In this document: positions 36,989 to 45,851 of the stretch, one piece after another
Layout: every line of letters starts with the position of its first letter
Numbering within the stretch: the first letter of the stretch is position 1
Origin: Caulobacter soli
GTDB lineage: Bacteria > Pseudomonadota > Alphaproteobacteria > Caulobacterales > Caulobacteraceae
Assembly (NCBI RefSeq): GCF_011045195.1
Contig: NZ_CP049199.1
Coordinates: 1,612,001-1,676,000, forward strand
Length of the DNA: 64,000 bases
Direction of reading: 5' to 3'
Notes under the pieces: model-generated
Database searches by the model: none
Told to the model about the DNA's origin: nothing
What the model saw: only the letters and a program-made list of their open reading frames with translations
Program-made: the position numbers and the translations under genes

Positions 36989-39181
36989 TCACAGCGCGTA
37001 TTTCAGCGTGACCAGCCAGGTCCGCGGGTCCGGGAAGTTCTGGTAATAGACCGCGGTCGAGGGCGTGTAGGTGACGGTGATCGGCTTGTCGGAGTCGAGC
37101 AGGTTGCGCCCCGACAGCTGCACGCTCCAGCGCGGGTCCGGGGTCTGCCAGGTGACCGTGCCGTTCAGGAAGGTCTGGGCCGGCGCCTCGTCCTGCGGAC
37201 GCTGCAGGGCGTTGTAGTAGGTTTTGGTCTGATACTGAGCGTTCAGCCCGATCCGGACCTCGCCCGGAACCTTGATCGGCACGTCATAGGTGATCGCGCC
37301 CGACAGGCTCCAGCGCGGCGAGTTCAGCAGGCGGTGCCCGTCGGCGTCGACGCCCAGGCCGCCAGCGTTCTTGTACTTGTCGTAGACCGCGAACAGGTAG
37401 CCGGCGGTGGCCTGCAGGCTCAGGCGTTCGGTGGCGCGGACATCGGTCTCCAACTCCACGCCATAGGTGTGGGCCTTGCCGGCGTTGCCCCGCACCGAAT
37501 TGCCGGGATAGGCCGGGTCGGTATAGGCGACCTGCAAATCCTTGTAGTCGTTGTAGAACGCCGCCAGGTTCACCCGCGCGCGGTGGTCGAACAGCTCGGT
37601 CTTCAGGCCGGTCTCGTAGGTGTCGACGTTCTCGGGCGCGAACGGCCGGGTCGCCAGGTCCAGCCGCGTGGCGCGGTTGTCGAACCCGCCCGACTTGAAG
37701 CCCTTGGACCAGGTCACGTACTGTAGGACGTCGCCCGTCCACTGGAACTGGGCCGACAGCTTGGGCGTGACGGCCGAGAAAATCTTGTCGGCCTGGCCGG
37801 CGATCGATTGGCCAGTCACCTGGCCTTGCAGGTTCAGGGCCTTGTTGTCGAAGGTAAATTCCTTTTCCTCGTTGGTCCAGCGCAGGCCGCCGGTGACGCT
37901 GAGGCGGTCGTTCAGCGCATAGGTCGCCTCGCCGAACACCGCGTAGGCTTCGGTGTTGGTGATGTTGTGGGCGCGGGCGAAGCCATAGTTGCCGGGCGTC
38001 GCCACGGGATCGGTCGGCAGGGCGTTCCTGCGGCTGTAACCGTCGCGCTGAACGAAGAACCGCTCGTGCAGATAGAACAGGCCGCTGGTGAAGGTCAGCT
38101 TGCCGTAGTCGCCGTTCAGCTGGACTTCCTGGGTGACGTACTGATCGTTGTAGTGGATCAGGTTCTTCTGAATCAGCGCCGCCTCGCCGTCGTTGTCGTA
38201 GTTGACGGGGTTGAGGTTGAAGCCGCCGTACGAGGTGACCGACTTCAGTTTCAGGTTGTCGTTCAGTGTGTACTGCACCCGCAGGGCGCCGCTGATCTGG
38301 TCCAGGTCCTGTTTGGGCTCGACCTCGGAATAGGAACGATCGGTGCGGTGTTCGCCGTTCGGCTGCTTGACCGGCACGTAGCTGCGGCTGTCGCTGCGGT
38401 CCTTCAGGGCGTTGAGCGTCAGCAGCACGTCCAGCCGGTCGGTCGGCGTCCAGCGCAGCTTGCCGCGATAGGCGTCTAGGTCGATGCGGTTGACATCGTG
38501 GTTCAGCGTCGGGTCGAAGGTGACGCCGTCGCGGCTGTGATGGATGTAGGACAGGCTGCCGGCCAGCTTGCCCTCGACCAGCGGGCCTTCGATCAGGCCG
38601 CGCACGTCGACCGCGCCGTAGTTTCCGAGGCCGACCTCGGCCTTGGCGCGAAAGGCGTCGCCCGGATCGCGGGTGATGATCCGCAGGGCGCCGGCGCTGG
38701 AATTGCGGCCGTACAGCGTGCCTTGCGGACCGCGCAGCACCTCGACCCGCTCCAGGTCGTTGAATTCGACCATCGAGCCGATCTGGCGGGGGATGTAGAC
38801 GTCGTCGACATAGACCGCCAGCACCGGTTCCTGGATCGGATCGCTCTCGCCCACGCCGCGCAGGGCGTAGGTCTGGGTGGTGTGGCTGATGGTGACGCGG
38901 CTGATGCTGAAGTTGGGGATCTGGCCCGACAGATCACGGATGCTGTCGACCTTGCGATCCTTCAGCAACTGTTGGCTGAAGGCCGAGATGGCGATGGCGG
39001 TTTTCTGCAGGTCGGTGGCCCGGCGCTCGGCGGTGACCACCACCTGCTCGACGGCCGGGGCGGCGTTGGCGTCGGCCTCGGCGGCGACCGCAGGAGCGGG
39101 TGTCGCGGCGTGGGCGGCGCTCGCCAACGCCAGCGCTGATGTTCCGGAAATCCAGTAGAGAGAAATAGAGCGCAACGACAT
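36989..39181 (-). CDS. TonB-dependent receptor of a sulfur-acquisition operon
   Basis: Outer-membrane receptor, 730 residues, without an STN domain: signal peptide (to about 30), TonB box EQVVVTAERRATDLQKTAIA, plug with SIRDLSGQIPNFSISRV and VEVLRGPQGTLYGRNSSAG, and a barrel ending WLVTLKYAL. It leads a minus-strand operon of thiol dioxygenase, rhodanese, GST, SsuD-like monooxygenase and flavin reductase, so a sulfonate or other organosulfur ligand is likely. ATG 39181 has GGGGA five bases upstream; ATG 39193 is an alternative. The promoter region shares a 13-base element with the ABC transporter operon. No FecR/sigma genes are adjacent, so regulation is probably by the LysR protein. Confidence 0.92.
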   Translation of the reverse strand: MSLRSISLYWISGTSALALASAAHAATPAPAVAAEADANAAPAVEQVVVTAERRATDLQKTAIAISAFSQQLLKDRKVDSIRDLSGQIPNFSISRVTISHTTQTYALRGVGESDPIQEPVLAVYVDDVYIPRQIGSMVEFNDLERVEVLRGPQGTLYGRNSSAGALRIITRDPGDAFRAKAEVGLGNYGAVDVRGLIEGPLVEGKLAGSLSYIHHSRDGVTFDPTLNHDVNRIDLDAYRGKLRWTPTDRLDVLLTLNALKDRSDSRSYVPVKQPNGEHRTDRSYSEVEPKQDLDQISGALRVQYTLNDNLKLKSVTSYGGFNLNPVNYDNDGEAALIQKNLIHYNDQYVTQEVQLNGDYGKLTFTSGLFYLHERFFVQRDGYSRRNALPTDPVATPGNYGFARAHNITNTEAYAVFGEATYALNDRLSVTGGLRWTNEEKEFTFDNKALNLQGQVTGQSIAGQADKIFSAVTPKLSAQFQWTGDVLQYVTWSKGFKSGGFDNRATRLDLATRPFAPENVDTYETGLKTELFDHRARVNLAAFYNDYKDLQVAYTDPAYPGNSVRGNAGKAHTYGVELETDVRATERLSLQATAGYLFAVYDKYKNAGGLGVDADGHRLLNSPRWSLSGAITYDVPIKVPGEVRIGLNAQYQTKTYYNALQRPQDEAPAQTFLNGTVTWQTPDPRWSVQLSGRNLLDSDKPITVTYTPSTAVYYQNFPDPRTWLVTLKYAL

Positions 39182-39246
39182 AACTATCCCCATTCTTGTT
39201 ATTGGGGATAAAGGTCGAATGATCGACCTGTCTCAATCCATATAAA

Positions 39247-39275
39247 ATCTATAGACTTACAGATCGCCTCATATC
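39247..39275 (-). promoter_or_regulatory. Shared sulfur-operon operator/promoter element, copy 1
   Basis: Minus strand reads GATATGA, nine bases, then TAAGTCTATAGAT, 66 bases upstream of the receptor start. The same arrangement (GATATGA, ten bases, TAAGTCTATTGAT) lies upstream of the ABC transporter operon. Surroundings are AT-rich. Likely a LysR-type (CysB/Cbl-like) site; see copy 2. Confidence 0.6.
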
Positions 39276-39304
39276 GAGATCGTGAATATGATCTATGAAT
39301 ATTG

Positions 39305-40291
39305 CTAAGCATTGGGAAGGGCGCTGTTCAGGCGATCGTCCCACAGGGGGCGGACATCGACCTTGGCGGGGATCAGGCCCGCGGTCGCGAAGGCGTCGGC
39401 GACGCCTTGCTGCGAGGCGATGGCGGCGTCGCTGATCTTCACCAGGCGCGTGAGCGCGCTGCGTTCCTTGAACTCGCGCAGATAGAGCGCCGCCGGCACG
39501 CCGGTGGCGGCGCTCCGGGCCTGCGCCCAGCGCGCGTCGTCGGCGTTCGACCATTCGACCACCTTGGCGTAGCGACCCAGATAGTCGCCCAGCGCTTGGC
39601 GTTTGAGCGGATCGTCGAGCGCCGACTTGGCGGCGGCGACCAGATAGTTGCCCGACAGGATGCCCAGGGCCGTGCGCAATACCCGCGCTCCGGCCTGACG
39701 GGCCTGCTGAACGATGACGCCGTAGATCACCCAGGCGTCGATCGCTCCGCTGGAGAAGGCGGCCAGTCCGTCCTGCGGCGACAGGGCCACGGGTTGGATA
39801 TCGGTCCATTTCAGGCCGGCTTCGTCGAGCAGGCGCAGCAGGATGTAGTGCGAGGTCGTGGCCTTCACGTAGCCGATGCGCTTGCCCTTCAGGTCGGCGA
39901 AGACCTGTGCCTTGCTGTCCTTGGGGACCAGCACGACCTGGTTGTTCACGTCGCCCTGCAGCACCGCGACGATGCGCACCTGGTTGCCCGGCGCGCCGGC
40001 CACGAAGATCGGCGGGATCTCGCTCATGCCGCCGATATCCAGGGCCCCGGCGTTGATGGCCTCGGCGATCAGGTTGCCGCCGGCGAACTCCGACTTGGCC
40101 ACCTTGTAGGGTGTGTCGGCGACGCCGGCCTGCTGGAAGAAGGCGTCCAGATTGCCGCGATAGGTCGCCGCGCGCAGGGTCAGGTCTTCAAGCGAGCCGG
40201 ACTTGACGGTCTTGGGCGAGCAGGCGGCGAGCGCCGAAAGGCCGGCGACGGACAAGCCGCCGGCGAGAAGGTGGCGACGGGAAAGGATCAT
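39305..40291 (-). CDS. Sulfonate-type ABC transporter substrate-binding lipoprotein
   Basis: Periplasmic solute-binding protein of the SsuA/TauA-like family, 328 residues. The leader combines a twin-arginine-like RRHLLAGG with a lipobox-type LSALAAC, so it is probably a lipoprotein. Typical features: SEFAGGNLIAEAINAGALDIGG (ligand-pocket turn), DLKGKRIGYVKATTSHYILLRLL (hinge segment) and SSGAIDAWVIYGVIVQQA. The start ATG overlaps the class II aldolase stop (TGATG). It is the last gene of the operon whose first genes are the permease and ATPase, an unusual order that still allows one transcript. Confidence 0.9.
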   Translation of the reverse strand: MILSRRHLLAGGLSVAGLSALAACSPKTVKSGSLEDLTLRAATYRGNLDAFFQQAGVADTPYKVAKSEFAGGNLIAEAINAGALDIGGMSEIPPIFVAGAPGNQVRIVAVLQGDVNNQVVLVPKDSKAQVFADLKGKRIGYVKATTSHYILLRLLDEAGLKWTDIQPVALSPQDGLAAFSSGAIDAWVIYGVIVQQARQAGARVLRTALGILSGNYLVAAAKSALDDPLKRQALGDYLGRYAKVVEWSNADDARWAQARSAATGVPAALYLREFKERSALTRLVKISDAAIASQQGVADAFATAGLIPAKVDVRPLWDDRLNSALPNA

Positions 40292-41133
40292 CAGTCGAAC
40301 AGGTCCGGTTCTTCTTCGGTGATCACGTCCCAATAGGGTTGGAAGGCCCAGAAGCCGCCGGCTTCGCCGCCCACTTGGCCGGCGGTGTGCTTGGCCACCT
40401 CGGGCGGCATCGGCTTGGTCGGACCGGCGGCCTCCGCCAAAAGTTGAGTCTGGCAGGCGTTTTCCAGGGCCAGGTACCGCCAGACGGCGGCTTCCACGGA
40501 CTGCCCGACGGTCAGGATCCCGTGGTTCTGCAGGATCACCGCCTTCTTCGAGCCCAGGGCCTTGGCGATCTTCTGGCCTTCGCTGGTGTCGAGCACCACG
40601 CCCGAGAACTCCTCGAACAGGGCGTGGTCTTCGTAGAAGGCCGCCGAGTCCTGGGTCAGCGGATCCAGCAGCCGGCCCAGGGCCGACCAAGCCTTGCCGT
40701 ACAGCGAGTGCGAGTGGGCGGCGGCGACCACGTCGGGCCGGGCTTCGTGCAGCTGGGAATGGATGGCGAAGGCGGCGCGGTTCAGGCGGGCGGGGACCTT
40801 GGCCGGCGGCTGGACGATTTCGCCGGCATGGCTGACCAGCATCAGGTCCGAGACCTTGATCCGGGAGAAGTGGACGCCGAACGGATTGACCCAGAAGTGG
40901 TCGGTCAGTTCCGGGTCGCGGGCGGTGATGTGACCGGCGCCGCCCATGTCGAAGCCATTGCGACCAAACAGCCGGTACGAAGCGGCCAGGCGTTGCTTGC
41001 GATAGAGCCGCTCCTGCTCGTGGGTGGGCTGGGCCGGCAGCTCGCGCGAGCCGAACTCGGGCAGCACGGTCTCGATCTTGGCCGGGTGAGGGCCGTGGGC
41101 TTGGAAAGCCCGGGAAGGGCTGATGGCGGTCAT
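40291..41133 (-). CDS. Class II aldolase/adducin family protein
   Basis: Zn-dependent class II aldolase-fold protein, 280 residues, which can act as aldolase, decarboxylase or epimerase on small hydroxy acids. Seen are GFDMGGAGHITARDPE, the metal-binding His pair in VVAAAHSHSLYGKAWSALG, DHALFEEF and the C-terminal His in VILQNHGILTVG. It sits between hydroxyacid dehydrogenase and substrate-binding protein genes, so it may process the carbon skeleton freed from an organosulfur compound (inference). The frame is open to 41340 but ATG 41133 is the natural N-terminus. Confidence 0.9.
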   Translation of the reverse strand: MTAISPSRAFQAHGPHPAKIETVLPEFGSRELPAQPTHEQERLYRKQRLAASYRLFGRNGFDMGGAGHITARDPELTDHFWVNPFGVHFSRIKVSDLMLVSHAGEIVQPPAKVPARLNRAAFAIHSQLHEARPDVVAAAHSHSLYGKAWSALGRLLDPLTQDSAAFYEDHALFEEFSGVVLDTSEGQKIAKALGSKKAVILQNHGILTVGQSVEAAVWRYLALENACQTQLLAEAAGPTKPMPPEVAKHTAGQVGGEAGGFWAFQPYWDVITEEEPDLFD

Positions 41134-41146
41134 CGGAAAATGTCCT

Positions 41147-42097
41147 TCAGTAGCCGCGCGACAGGTCGACGACGTCGGCCAGGGGCGCGCCGGACCGGAA
41201 GCGGGCGAGGTTCTCGGCGAAACGGGTCGCCAGATTGATGCGGGTGTCGGGGGTGTGAACCGAGGTGTGCGGCGACAGGCGGACCTTGGGATGGCTGTAG
41301 AACGGATGGCCTTCGCCCAGCGGTTCGGGATGGGTGACATCCAGGCTGGCGCGGGCTACGCGGCCGTCTTCCAGAGCTTCGAGCAAGGCGTCGTCGTCGA
41401 TCAACGCGCCGCGGGCGATGTTGATCAGGTGCAGGCCGGGCTTGGCGGTGGCCAGCACCTCGCGGTCGATCAGCCGCTGGGTCTCCGCGGTGGCCGGAGC
41501 TGCCAGCACCACGTGGTCGCTTCGGGCGAACAGGGTCTGCAGGTCGGCCACGCGCTCGACGCCCGGGGTCGGGATCGGCTTGTCCGAGCGGCGGGTGGCG
41601 ATGACGTTCAGGCCCAGGGCCTGGGCGCGTGGGGCCAGGGCCTCGCCGATCGCCCCGAAGCCGACCAGGCCCAACGTCGTGCCGGCGACCAGCTTCAACG
41701 GTTGCGGCGCCCAGCGTTCGGCCTTGTCGATCCAGATGTCGGGCAGGCGCTTGGCGTCGGCCAGGATGGCGGCCAGGGCGAACTCGGCCAGCGCAACGGC
41801 CGAAGAGCCGCGGGCCGAGGTCACGACGGGGCCGTCGAACAGCCAGTCCGGATAGAAGTCGATGCCGACCGACACCAGTTGCACCCACTTCACGTCATAG
41901 GGCCAGCCGGGCGGCGGCTCGGCGGGCAGCACGCCGCCGGCCTTGCGAAACGGGGCGGCGACCAGGACCTTGGCGTCGTTGGGCAGGGGCGCGTGCAGGC
42001 CCGGCGGTACGGCGATGATCTCGGCGTCGCCGACATGCTGGGCGAAGACGTTGTTGAACAGCTCGGGCAGTTGGCTGGCGACGACCAGGCGGCTCAT
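41147..42097 (-). CDS. D-isomer-specific 2-hydroxyacid dehydrogenase
   Basis: NAD(P)-dependent dehydrogenase reducing 2-keto acids to D-2-hydroxyacids or the reverse, 316 residues. The Rossmann motif GLVGFGAIGEALAPRAQALG, catalytic Arg in NIARGALIDDDALL, Glu in VTHPEPLGEGHPF and His in SPHTSVHTP are all present. ATG 42097 overlaps the preceding stop by four bases, so it is translationally coupled to the acyl-CoA-dehydrogenase-like gene. Likely handles the keto or hydroxy acid formed in the sulfur pathway (inference). Confidence 0.92.
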   Translation of the reverse strand: MSRLVVASQLPELFNNVFAQHVGDAEIIAVPPGLHAPLPNDAKVLVAAPFRKAGGVLPAEPPPGWPYDVKWVQLVSVGIDFYPDWLFDGPVVTSARGSSAVALAEFALAAILADAKRLPDIWIDKAERWAPQPLKLVAGTTLGLVGFGAIGEALAPRAQALGLNVIATRRSDKPIPTPGVERVADLQTLFARSDHVVLAAPATAETQRLIDREVLATAKPGLHLINIARGALIDDDALLEALEDGRVARASLDVTHPEPLGEGHPFYSHPKVRLSPHTSVHTPDTRINLATRFAENLARFRSGAPLADVVDLSRGY

Positions 42098-43278
42098 TTC
42101 GCGGTCTCGTAAGCCGCGAAGGCGGCCTTGCCGGCGCTGGTCAGGACCACGTCCGATTGGGGCGTGTGAACCCGACCGCACAGCACGTCGCGGTGATGGC
42201 GCTCCAGGTCGTTGTGGCGGGTCAGGCCGGGATTGCCCGTCAACTTCAGGGCCTTTTCGACCACGGTGATGGCGTTCTCGGTGACTAGGTGCTTGACCAG
42301 GCTGGCCTCGACCCCGCCGACCTCGCCACGCGCGGCCGTGTCGAGCAGCACGCGGTTGCTCAGCAGCAGCCCGTCGATGTCGCCGACCGCTTCCTGGAAG
42401 CGGGGCAAGGTGGAAAGCGCCGCGCCCAGATTGGCTGGCTTGCGGTTGGCCAGAAAATCGACCAGCCAGTCGCGGGCGGCGCGGGCCTGGGCGTCGTAGA
42501 TCGCCGCCGTCAGCACCGCCGACCAGGCCGCGAAGCTGGCCGGATAGGGCGGCGGCGCGCCGACCGGCTGCGGGTCCAGGGCGTGGTCCAACGGAACCAG
42601 GACGTCCTCGAACACCACGTCGTGGCTGGCGCTGGCGCGCAGACCCAGGTGGTCCCAGGTCTCCTCGATGACCACGCCGGGCGTATCGGCGCGGACCAGC
42701 CAGCCGCCGACCAGGGGCCCATTCTGATCCTGCTCGTCGTCGATGCGGGCCCAGACCACGAACCAGGTCAGGGCGGTAGAGCCGGTGGAGTAGATCTTGC
42801 GGCCGCTGATCCGCCAGCCCTCGGGCGTGCGGCGAGCCACCGTGGCGGGCAGGCCCCCGCGCGCGGGGGTGCCGAGATCGGGTTCAACCCGCAGGGCGTT
42901 GATCAAGGCGCCGTCGGTGATGGCCTCGCCGATCACCCGCTGCTTCAGGTGCTCGGGCCAACCGGAGCGGCCCTCGACCGAAGCGTGGAACAGGTACTGC
43001 ATGACCAGCACCAGCGCCGTGGCCGGCTCGCCCCGGGCGACGGCCGAGATCACCTTCAACGCGGTCGGCAGGTCGGACTCGAGGCCGCCCAGACGCTTGG
43101 GCGCGGTCAAGGCCAACAGGCCGGCGTCGCGCAGGGCTTCGAAATTGGCGGTCGGGAAGCTGGCTTCGCGGTCATGCCGCCCCGCCGTGGCGGCGAAGGC
43201 GGCGGTCAGGCCGGGCAGGATCGCGTCGAGATCCGGCAGGGCGGGTTGCTCGGCCAGTCGCAGGGCGGCCGTGCTCAC
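42094..43278 (-). CDS. Acyl-CoA-dehydrogenase-fold flavoprotein (SfnB/DszC-like)
   Basis: Flavin-dependent member of the acyl-CoA dehydrogenase superfamily, 394 residues. Typical features: FEALRDAGLLALTAPKRLGG, RTPEGWRISGRKIYSTGSTA, LGLRASASHDVVFEDVLVPL and the C-terminal LTGNPGLTRHNDLERHHRDV. Members near sulfonate/sulfone transport (SfnB, DszC-like) are reduced-flavin monooxygenases rather than dehydrogenases. The GTG start at 43278 overlaps the ATPase gene stop by four bases. A flavin-reductase gene exists in the neighbouring operon and could supply FMNH2. Confidence 0.88.
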   Translation of the reverse strand: MSTAALRLAEQPALPDLDAILPGLTAAFAATAGRHDREASFPTANFEALRDAGLLALTAPKRLGGLESDLPTALKVISAVARGEPATALVLVMQYLFHASVEGRSGWPEHLKQRVIGEAITDGALINALRVEPDLGTPARGGLPATVARRTPEGWRISGRKIYSTGSTALTWFVVWARIDDEQDQNGPLVGGWLVRADTPGVVIEETWDHLGLRASASHDVVFEDVLVPLDHALDPQPVGAPPPYPASFAAWSAVLTAAIYDAQARAARDWLVDFLANRKPANLGAALSTLPRFQEAVGDIDGLLLSNRVLLDTAARGEVGGVEASLVKHLVTENAITVVEKALKLTGNPGLTRHNDLERHHRDVLCGRVHTPQSDVVLTSAGKAAFAAYETAK

Positions 43279-44081
43279 AGCACGACCTCGCCTGTCGGGA
43301 AGGCGACCAGGGCCGGCGCGGCGGCGGGCTGCGGCGCGGGGGCTTCGACGCCCAGGCGGCTCAGCAGTCGGCGACGAACGGCGTGGAAGCGGGCGTCCGG
43401 AACGCGTGGGCGCTCCAGGGTGATCCGCTCCTCGACGGCGATCTTGCCCTTGTCCAGCACCAGCACGCGATCGGCCAGGGCGATCGCCTCGTCGACGTCG
43501 TGGGTGACCAGCAGCACGGAGGGCTTGTGCTCGCGCCACAGCGACAGCACCAGATCGTGCATCTTCAGGCGGGTCAGGGCGTCCAGGGCCGCGAACGGTT
43601 CGTCCAGCAGCAGCAGGGCCGGTTCGCGGACCAGGGCGCGGGCCAGGGCCGTACGCTGGGCCTCGCCGCCGGACAAGGTGGCGGGCCAGGCGTCCAGACG
43701 GTGACCGAGGCCGACTTCCTTCAGCGCCGCCTCGGCGCGGGTCCGGACGTCGGCGCCCTTCAGGCCCAGGGCGACATTGCGCCAGACCTTTTTCCACGGC
43801 AGCAGGCGGGCGTCCTGAAACACCACGGCCCGGGCGTCCGGCGTGGTGACGTTTTGACCGCCCACGGGATCCAGGCCCGCAAGAGTGCGCAGCAGGGTGG
43901 TCTTGCCCGAGCCGCTGGCGCCCAGCAGGGCGACGAACTCGCCCGGCGCGATGGTCAGGTCCAGGCCGTCGATGACGACATTGTCGCCGAACCGGCGGGT
44001 GAAGCCCTTGAGCTGGACGGTCGGGGTTTCGGATACGAGGTTGGCCGGAACGGCGCGGATGCTGGGCTGGGCCATGATCAT
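43275..44081 (-). CDS. Sulfonate/taurine-type ABC transporter ATP-binding protein
   Basis: ATPase subunit energising the neighbouring permease, 268 residues. Walker A (LLGASGSGKTTLLRTLAG), Q-loop (VVFQDARLLPW, characteristic of SsuB/TauB), ABC signature (ATLSGGEAQRTALA), Walker B (ALLLLDEPFAALD) and the switch His (LLVTHDVDEAI) are present. A 35-residue C-terminal tail rich in Ala/Pro follows. ATG 44081 overlaps the permease stop by four bases; a longer frame to 44846 exists but is not protein-like. Confidence 0.95.
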   Translation of the reverse strand: MIMAQPSIRAVPANLVSETPTVQLKGFTRRFGDNVVIDGLDLTIAPGEFVALLGASGSGKTTLLRTLAGLDPVGGQNVTTPDARAVVFQDARLLPWKKVWRNVALGLKGADVRTRAEAALKEVGLGHRLDAWPATLSGGEAQRTALARALVREPALLLLDEPFAALDALTRLKMHDLVLSLWREHKPSVLLVTHDVDEAIALADRVLVLDKGKIAVEERITLERPRVPDARFHAVRRRLLSRLGVEAPAPQPAAAPALVAFPTGEVVL

Positions 44082-44887
44082 TGTTCCACGAGGCTGGGGC
44101 GCCACGCCAGCGCCTTGCGCTCCAGCGTGCGGACGAGAGCGTCGGCGGCGAGGCCGAGCAGGGCGTAGACGAGCAGGCAGACGACGATGATGTCGGTGCG
44201 CATGAAGTCGCGGGCGTTGTTGATCAGGTGGCCAAGACCCGCCTGGGCGTTGATCTGCTCGGCGATCACCAGCATCACCACGCTGATGCTCAGCGAATAG
44301 CGCAGGCCCACGAAGAAGGAGGGCAGGGCGCCGGGCAGGATCACGTTGGTGATCAGGTCGCGGCCGGACAGGCCGAAGCTGCGCGCCGCCTCGACCAGGC
44401 GCACGTCCACCCCGCGGATGCCGGCGAACAGATTGAGGTACAGCGGAAAGACGGCGGCGGTGGCGATCAGGGCGACCTTCGGGACCTCGCCTATGCCGAA
44501 CCAGACGATGAACAGCGGCGTCAGGGCCACCACGGGCAGGGTCCGCTTGATCTGCATCAGGGGGTCGACCAGCGTCTCGCCCCAACGCGACAGGCCCGAG
44601 GCCAGGCCGAGGGTGACGGCGATGATCAGGGCCAGGCTCAGGCCGGCGCCGGCTCGGCTGAGCGAGACCGCCAGATTGGCCGGAAGCTCGCCGGAAAGGG
44701 TCATCGCCCAGAAGGTCTCGGCCACCGTGGAGGGCGCCGCGAGGACCCGAGCCGGGATCAAGCCCAGCCGCGAACCGGCTTCCCACAGCAGCAGCAGCAC
44801 CGTCGGCGACAGCCAGCGCGCGTTCGCCAGGCTGGGCCAACGCCATGGTCGCGCTTGAGAATTTCTAAGGGTGACCGCCAAAGACAT
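44078..44887 (-). CDS. Sulfonate/taurine-type ABC transporter permease
   Basis: Inner-membrane permease of the SsuC/TauC family, 269 residues, six hydrophobic helices, with the ATPase-contacting EAA-like loop (VEAARSFGLSGRDLITNVILPGALPSFFVGLR). First gene of the operon transcribed away from the LysR gene; the 130-base gap holds the shared TAAGTCTATNGAT element. ATG 44887 is taken; the frame is open to 44968. Confidence 0.94.
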   Translation of the reverse strand: MSLAVTLRNSQARPWRWPSLANARWLSPTVLLLLWEAGSRLGLIPARVLAAPSTVAETFWAMTLSGELPANLAVSLSRAGAGLSLALIIAVTLGLASGLSRWGETLVDPLMQIKRTLPVVALTPLFIVWFGIGEVPKVALIATAAVFPLYLNLFAGIRGVDVRLVEAARSFGLSGRDLITNVILPGALPSFFVGLRYSLSISVVMLVIAEQINAQAGLGHLINNARDFMRTDIIVVCLLVYALLGLAADALVRTLERKALAWRPSLVEQ

Positions 44888-44963
44888 GGGGGTGAGCCGT
44901 CCCGTGAACCGTTGCGGCGCAAGCGCCTTTGCTCCACAGAGAAAGGCGTTGAAACCCCACTGG

Positions 44964-44993
44964 ATCAATAGACTTATCCTCAGGGGTCATATC
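44964..44993 (-). promoter_or_regulatory. Shared sulfur-operon operator/promoter element, copy 2
   Basis: Minus strand reads GATATGA, ten bases, then TAAGTCTATTGAT, 77 bases upstream of the permease start and between it and the divergent LysR gene. Compared with copy 1 (39247-39275), 12 of 13 bases of the second block and all 7 of the first are identical. Position next to a LysR gene and palindromic-like spacing fit a LysR/CysB-type binding site. Confidence 0.62.
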
Positions 44994-45017
44994 AGAGTTT
45001 CTTATAGGCGAGGCGCG

Positions 45018-45851
45018 ATGGCCACCAACCTGCCGACCGAACTGCTGCGAAGCTTCGTGGCGATCGTCGACTCCGGTTCGATGCTGAAGGCCACCGAGCG
45101 GGTGTTCGTCACCCAGTCGGCGCTCAGCCTGCAGATGAAGCGGTTGGAGGAGACGGTGCTGACGCCGTTGTTCCATCGCGACGGTCGCCGCCTGGTGCTG
45201 ACGCCGGCGGGTCAGACCCTGCTGGGCCATGCTCGCGAAATCCTGGCTCTCAACGATCGGGCGGTCGTGGCCCTGACCGGCGACGCCCTGGTCGGACCGG
45301 TGCGGGTGGGCCTGGTCCAGGACTTCGCCGAGACCTTGTTGTCAGGCGTGCTGGCTCGGTTCAGCCAGCTGAATCCCGACGTCCAGCTGGAAGTGCGGGT
45401 GGCCGGTTCGCCGGAATTGCTGGATCTGCTGAACGGCGACCGGCTGGACGTGGTGCTGTGCATGGGCGCGGCGGACGATCCGCACGCAGCCCGGGTCGAG
45501 CCGATGGTCTGGCACGGCGACGCCGAACTGACCGAGCTGCCGGTCCTGCCCTTGGCGATCCTGGCGCCGCCCTGCCGGTTCCGAGACGCGGCGCTGGCGG
45601 CGCTGGAGCGCGAGGGACGGCCGTTCCGCGTGGCGCTGGAGACGCCCAGCCTGTCGGCCTTGCGGGCGGCGGTCGAGGCTGGGCTGGCCGTCACCTGCCG
45701 CACGGCGCTGTTCCGGCCCAACACCCCGCCGATCGAGTCAGGCCTGCCGGCCGTGCCCCAGGTCGCCTATGTCCGGCGCGTGGGTCCCGCGCCGCATCCG
45801 TCGATCGCCAAGCTGTCGGAGCTTATCCACACCGCCGCGCTAGAGCTGTAA
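45018..45851 (+). CDS. LysR-family transcriptional regulator
   Basis: LysR-type regulator, 277 residues: N-terminal winged helix-turn-helix (LLRSFVAIVDSGSMLKATERVFVTQSALSLQMKRLEE) and a periplasmic-binding-protein-like effector domain (GPVRVGLVQDFAETLLSGVLARFSQLNPDVQLEVRV). It is divergent from the ABC operon, the classic arrangement, and is the likely regulator of both sulfur operons through TAAGTCTATNGAT (inference). The effector domain is shorter than CysB's, so it is not simply CysB. ATG 45018 has GGCGAGG upstream. Confidence 0.93.
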   Translation: MATNLPTELLRSFVAIVDSGSMLKATERVFVTQSALSLQMKRLEETVLTPLFHRDGRRLVLTPAGQTLLGHAREILALNDRAVVALTGDALVGPVRVGLVQDFAETLLSGVLARFSQLNPDVQLEVRVAGSPELLDLLNGDRLDVVLCMGAADDPHAARVEPMVWHGDAELTELPVLPLAILAPPCRFRDAALAALEREGRPFRVALETPSLSALRAAVEAGLAVTCRTALFRPNTPPIESGLPAVPQVAYVRRVGPAPHPSIAKLSELIHTAALEL

